63,760 bases of DNA from contig JAUXWC010000024.1 of the NCBI GenBank assembly GCA_030685025.1, positions 1 to 63,760 on the forward strand. Direction: 5' to 3'. Both the position numbers and the translations under genes were made by a program. A model generated the notes under the pieces. The model saw only the letters and a list, made by a program, of their open reading frames with translations. It had not been told where the DNA came from and ran no database searches. Origin of the DNA: Rhodoferax sp. GTDB taxonomy: Bacteria > Pseudomonadota > Gammaproteobacteria > Burkholderiales > Burkholderiaceae_C. Positions 60,778 to 63,760 of the stretch are shown one piece after another. Within the stretch, counting starts at the first letter, position 1, and each line of letters begins with the position of its first letter.

Positions 60778-60809
60778 AAGGGCTAGTGCCTTTTCAAGCG
60801 CTAGCCCTT
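60778..60809 (-). promoter_or_regulatory. Hairpin upstream of pheS
   Basis: 9-bp perfect stem AAGGGCTAG / CTAGCCCTT with a 14-base loop, ending 22 bases before the preferred pheS ATG. The T-run after it is short (TTTGTC), so it is more likely a leader or attenuator structure than a strong terminator. A short minus-strand frame crosses it but is not phenylalanine-rich, so a classical attenuator is not supported. Confidence 0.5.
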
Positions 60810-60827
60810 GTTTCTTGTGCATAGGAG

Positions 60828-60844
60828 GCTATTGAAACAATAGC
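60828..60844 (-). terminator. Hairpin after rplT
   Basis: 7-bp perfect stem GCTATTG / CAATAGC with a three-base loop, 16 bases after the rplT stop. No T-run follows. It may terminate part of the rpmI-rplT transcript or protect its 3' end. Confidence 0.5.
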
Positions 60845-60859
60845 GACCCGACGTGAAAA

Positions 60860-61219
60860 TCAAGCTGCCAGCTTGGCCTTGACTTGCTCCACGATTCCAG
60901 CAAAAGCAGCCATGTCGTGAATGGCGATATCCGACAGGACCTTGCGATCGATCTCGATATTGGCTTTCTTCAGACCGTTGGCGAACTGGCTGTAGGTCAT
61001 GCCGCACTGACGCGCGGCGGCATTGATACGGGCAATCCACAACTGACGGAAAACACGCTTTTTGGTGCGGCGATCACGGTAGGCATATTGCCCAGCCTTC
61101 ATCACCGCTTCTTTGGCGATCCGGAAAACATTACCGCGGCGACCGCGAAAACCTTTTGCAAGGGCCAGAACTTTTTTGTGGCGGGCGCGAGCCGTTACAC
61201 CACGTTTGACGCGAGGCAT
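60860..61219 (-). CDS. rplT: 50S ribosomal protein L20
   Basis: A 119-residue L20 beginning [18 protein letters not shown] and containing [20 protein letters not shown] and [14 protein letters not shown]. It is essential for early 50S assembly and, in several bacteria, represses the rpmI-rplT transcript by binding its leader. It is 25 bases from rpmI. Confidence 0.97.
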   Translation of the reverse strand: MPRVKRGVTARARHKKVLALAKGFRGRRGNVFRIAKEAVMKAGQYAYRDRRTKKRVFRQLWIARINAAARQCGMTYSQFANGLKKANIEIDRKVLSDIAIHDMAAFAGIVEQVKAKLAA

Positions 61220-61244
61220 TGTGTTACTCCTTGTTCGTCGTTAA

Positions 61245-61448
61245 TTAAATACCCATGCCCGGCAACATTTGCGCCATGTGACCCATATTGGTCTCATGGA
61301 CACCTGTCGAACCGCGCAAGTGGCGTTTATTCTTGGTGGTCTTCTTGGTCAGAATGTGACGTTTGAAGGCTTGGCCGCGTTTGACGGTTCCACCTGGACG
61401 GACGCGGAAGCGTTTCTTCGCCGCGCTCTTGGTCTTCATTTTGGGCAT
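61245..61448 (-). CDS. rpmI: 50S ribosomal protein L35
   Basis: A 67-residue L35 ([37 protein letters not shown]). A good ribosome site (AAGGAGC) precedes the ATG. The leader between infC and this gene carries a hairpin and a tandem repeat array, both unusual for this locus. Confidence 0.97.
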   Translation of the reverse strand: MPKMKTKSAAKKRFRVRPGGTVKRGQAFKRHILTKKTTKNKRHLRGSTGVHETNMGHMAQMLPGMGI

Positions 61449-61483
61449 CTAAATGCTCCTTTTTCATTGTGCTCGTGAGGCGT

Positions 61484-61500
61484 CTGCAAACGATTTGCAG
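61484..61500 (-). promoter_or_regulatory. Hairpin in the rpmI leader
   Basis: Perfect 7-bp stem CTGCAAA / TTTGCAG with a three-base loop, 36 bases upstream of the rpmI start. Its position is compatible with an L20 autoregulatory site or an infC 3' processing element; neither can be shown from sequence alone. Confidence 0.5.
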
Positions 61501-61515
61501 CCTTGTTGGCCCCGA

Positions 61516-61609
61516 GCCACTTTTGTGGCGAGTTTGTTGCTCACCACTTTTGTGGCGAATTCATCACTCACCACTTTTGTGGCGAGTAACTAGTTCGCCA
61601 CTTTGGGCG
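61516..61609 (-). repeat. 27-bp tandem array of small hairpins between infC and rpmI
   Basis: The core CCACTTTTGTGGCGA begins at 61517, 61544 and 61571, and a shortened copy CCACTTTGGGCG begins at 61598. The period is exactly 27 bases. Each core can fold as CCAC-TTTT-GTGG. The spacers differ more than the cores, which suggests the hairpin is what is kept. Confidence 0.8.
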
Positions 61610-61675
61610 CCAAGCATTCAAGCCCAGCGCCGCCTGCCGTTGGCCAGGAACCACCCCGGCCAACAACAAGTTCTC

Positions 61676-62269
61676 TTAAGCCGTCGCTGCCGGCGCCGCT
61701 TCGCTGGCCGCCTTGGCTGCTGGCTTCTTCTTGCCGGGCGCGATCATCATGATCATCTGACGCCCTTCAAGCTTGGGAAACTGCTCCACCACGATCAAAT
61801 CCACCAAGTCAGCCCGAATACGGTTCAACAAGGCCATGCCGATTTCCTGGTGCGTGATCTCACGCCCCCGAAAACGCAGCGTGATCTTGCACTTGTCGCC
61901 TTCGGCCAGGAAACGCTTGATATTGCGCATCTTGATGTTGTAGTCGCCGTCATCGGTACCGGGTCGGAATTTGATTTCCTTGATTTCGATGACCGTTTGT
62001 TTGGCTTTCGCCTCCGCCGCCTTCTTCTGTTCCTGGTACTTGAACTTGCCGTAATCCATCAATCGACAGACCGGCGGGTTCGCCGTGGCAGAGATCTCGA
62101 CCAGGTCAACATCCAGCTCGCCCGCCATGCGCAGGGCCTCCATCAAGCTGACGACGCCTATTGGCTCGTTCTCGACGCCAGAGAGTCGAACTTCCGGGGC
62201 CATGATTTCCCGGTTGAGGCGGTGTTTGCGTTCTTCGCGGTAACGGCGATCACGAAATTCAGTAGCGAT
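61676..62269 (-). CDS. infC: Translation initiation factor IF-3, ATC start
   Basis: A 197-residue IF-3. The true N-terminus is [20 protein letters not shown], 22 residues before the first ATG at 62203. The codon there is ATC (62269-62267), preceded by an in-frame TGA two codons upstream and an AAGGA ribosome site seven bases away. A non-AUG start of this kind is known for infC and lets IF-3 repress its own translation. [18 protein letters not shown] and [17 protein letters not shown] mark the N- and C-terminal domains; the tail is alanine-rich. Confidence 0.93.
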   Translation of the reverse strand: MATEFRDRRYREERKHRLNREIMAPEVRLSGVENEPIGVVSLMEALRMAGELDVDLVEISATANPPVCRLMDYGKFKYQEQKKAAEAKAKQTVIEIKEIKFRPGTDDGDYNIKMRNIKRFLAEGDKCKITLRFRGREITHQEIGMALLNRIRADLVDLIVVEQFPKLEGRQMIMMIAPGKKKPAAKAASEAAPAATA

Positions 62270-62291
62270 GGTTCAGTCCTTCACATTAATT

Positions 62292-62311
62292 CTGCTACAA
62301 CAACAGTAGCA
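62292..62311 (-). promoter_or_regulatory. Small hairpin in the infC leader
   Basis: TGCTAC / GTAGCA stem with a seven-base loop (62293-62311), about 25 bases upstream of the infC start and within the thrS-infC gap (62270-62359). A role in thrS termination or infC control is possible. Confidence 0.35.
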
Positions 62312-62359
62312 ACTACCGCATACAGCACGCGGACAAACTGGCGTCACGCCGACAATGGC

Positions 62360-63760
62360 CTAGACATCAGAAATGTGAGCAAGGTCGCCAACCATTCTTT
62401 CCACGAACTGATCAAGCGACATCACACCGAGGTCTTGACCACCCCGGGCGCGCACTGCGACGGTTCCTGCCGCCTTCTCCTTGTCGCCTGCGACGAGGAT
62501 GTAAGGCAGCTTCTGCATCGAATGCTCGCGTATTTTATATGTAATTTTCTCGTTACGCAGATCTGTGATGACTCTAAGCTCTTGATTTGGCAAAGATTTT
62601 TTCAGTTTCGCAGCAATTTCACGACAATAGTCGCCTTGCGCGTCCGTGATATTGAGCACCGCCACCTGCACGGGCGCCAGCCAAAGCGGCAATGCACCGG
62701 CGCTCTCCTCGATCAAAATCCCGATAAACCGTTCCAGGCTACCCACGATGGCGCGGTGCAGCATCACGGGGCGGTGCCGTGCGCCATCCTCGCCCACATA
62801 CTCGGCATCCAGCCGCTCAGGCATGGAGAAGTCGACCTGCATGGTGCCACATTGCCACTGGCGGCCAATCGCGTCTTTCAGGGTGTACTCAATCTTGGGG
62901 CCGTAGAAAGCGCCCTCCCCAGGCGTTATCTCGAACTCGCAACCCGAGGCGCGCAGGCTTTGTATCAGGGCCGCTTCTGCCTTGTCCCAGCTTTCATCCG
63001 AGCCAATCCGCTTCTCAGGACGCGTGGCCACCTTGTAGATGATGTTCTTGAAACCGAAGTCTTTGTAGACCTTCTGCAGCAATGCCGTGTAGTTGACACA
63101 TTCGGCCAGGATTTGGTCCTCGGTGCAAAAAATGTGACCGTCATCCTGCGTGAATCCACGCACCCGCATGATGCCGTGCAAGCCACCTGACGGCTCATTA
63201 CGGTGACATTGGCCAAACTCCCCATACCTCAAGGGCAGATCGCGGTAACTCTTGATGCCCTGTTTAAAAATCAGGATGTGCCCAGGGCAGTTCATCGGTT
63301 TGAGTGCGTACTCCCGCTTCTCGGATTCCGTGACAAACATGTTCTCGCGATACTTGTCCCAGTGGCCGGTCTTCTCCCACAGGCCCTTGTCAATGATCTG
63401 CGGGCCTTTGACTTCCTGGTAGCCGTTGTCCCGGTACACCTTGCGCATGTACTGCTCGACGCCCTGCCACAAGGTCCAGCCCTTGGGGTGCCAGAACACC
63501 AGGCCCGGCGCATGGTCGTCAATGTGGAACAGATCGAGTTCGCGGCCGAGCTTGCGGTGATCGCGTTTCTCGGCCTCTTCCAGCATCGTCAGATGTTGTT
63601 GCAGGTCTTCCTTGGACGCCCAGGCCGTGCCATAGACGCGCTGCAACATCTCGTTATTGTGGTCACCGCGCCAATAGGCACCGGCGAGCTTCATCAGTTT
63701 GAAGTGCTTGAGCTTGCCGGTGCTGGGCACGTGGGGGCCACGGCACAAGTCTTCAAACTT
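62360..63760 (-). CDS. thrS: Threonine-tRNA ligase (5' end beyond window)
   Basis: The C-terminal 466 residues of ThrS run from [16 protein letters not shown] at the window edge to the stop at 62360. The catalytic core has [52 protein letters not shown] and [11 protein letters not shown]; the C-terminal anticodon-binding domain follows. The TGS and editing domains lie outside the window. It is the first gene of the thrS-infC-rpmI-rplT-pheST-ihfA block. Confidence 0.95.
   Translation of the reverse strand, partial: KFEDLCRGPHVPSTGKLKHFKLMKLAGAYWRGDHNNEMLQRVYGTAWASKEDLQQHLTMLEEAEKRDHRKLGRELDLFHIDDHAPGLVFWHPKGWTLWQGVEQYMRKVYRDNGYQEVKGPQIIDKGLWEKTGHWDKYRENMFVTESEKREYALKPMNCPGHILIFKQGIKSYRDLPLRYGEFGQCHRNEPSGGLHGIMRVRGFTQDDGHIFCTEDQILAECVNYTALLQKVYKDFGFKNIIYKVATRPEKRIGSDESWDKAEAALIQSLRASGCEFEITPGEGAFYGPKIEYTLKDAIGRQWQCGTMQVDFSMPERLDAEYVGEDGARHRPVMLHRAIVGSLERFIGILIEESAGALPLWLAPVQVAVLNITDAQGDYCREIAAKLKKSLPNQELRVITDLRNEKITYKIREHSMQKLPYILVAGDKEKAAGTVAVRARGGQDLGVMSLDQFVERMVGDLAHISDV

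Noticed and set aside
61516-61609. CRISPR array
   Set aside because: The period is 27 bases with 15-base cores and only about 12-base spacers, four copies, and no cas genes; it is a tandem hairpin repeat.

Overview
The window looks like a chromosomal segment of a high-GC betaproteobacterium, probably order Burkholderiales. This rests on the gene order thrS-infC-rpmI-rplT-pheS-pheT-ihfA-merR at the right end, the NAD-coupled HoxFUYH hydrogenase of Cupriavidus type, and the overall protein character. It is an inference from gene content; no search was run. The genes suggest a facultative anaerobe able to oxidise or evolve H2 and to make heme d1 for denitrification.

Layout. 1-4.3 kb is a decayed accessory patch. 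It holds a DUF4143-type AAA ATPase cut by the window edge, the broken C-terminal half of a MmeI-like restriction-modification enzyme, an apparently intact PIN toxin-antitoxin pair, a frameshifted small-gene cassette, the remnant of a second toxin-antitoxin pair, and two copies of a 68-bp repeat. 4.3-6.3 kb is rlhA. 6.4-22.8 kb is a membrane and ion-homeostasis block: a P-type cation ATPase, a nine-gene Mrp/Mbh-type antiporter with three ND5-like subunits, a frameshifted membrane protein, a small membrane protein, FloA flotillin, NfeD, a chimera of an NfeD protease domain with a slipin tail, and a tandem universal stress protein.

23.0-30.1 kb is hoxFUYHW followed directly by a PAS histidine kinase. 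30.1-37.6 kb is a heme d1 cluster: nirE divergent from nirC-F-DL-G-H-J, with nirN on the other strand behind purL. Perfect or near-perfect FNR/DNR-type boxes lie in both the usp-hoxF and nirE-nirC intergenic regions, so oxygen or NO control of both systems is likely. 37.6-41.7 kb is purL, which carries an in-frame REP-like palindrome.

41.9-52.1 kb is a run of seven signalling genes on the minus strand: a GGDEF-EAL protein, response regulators, a NarL/NarX-like pair, an Hpt-REC-REC-GGDEF protein, and a hybrid kinase with a FixL-like PAS. 52.2-63.8 kb is housekeeping: map, glnD, def, merR-type regulator, ihfA, pheT, pheS, rplT, rpmI, infC (ATC start) and partial thrS. The infC-rpmI gap holds a 27-bp-periodic hairpin array and the rplT-pheS gap holds two hairpins.

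Most striking points: the NfeD-slipin chimera, the antiporter in archaeal Mbh subunit order with no redox module, the shared FNR-type control of hox and nir, repeats that enter coding sequence (PurL, HoxW), and the hairpin array upstream of rpmI.
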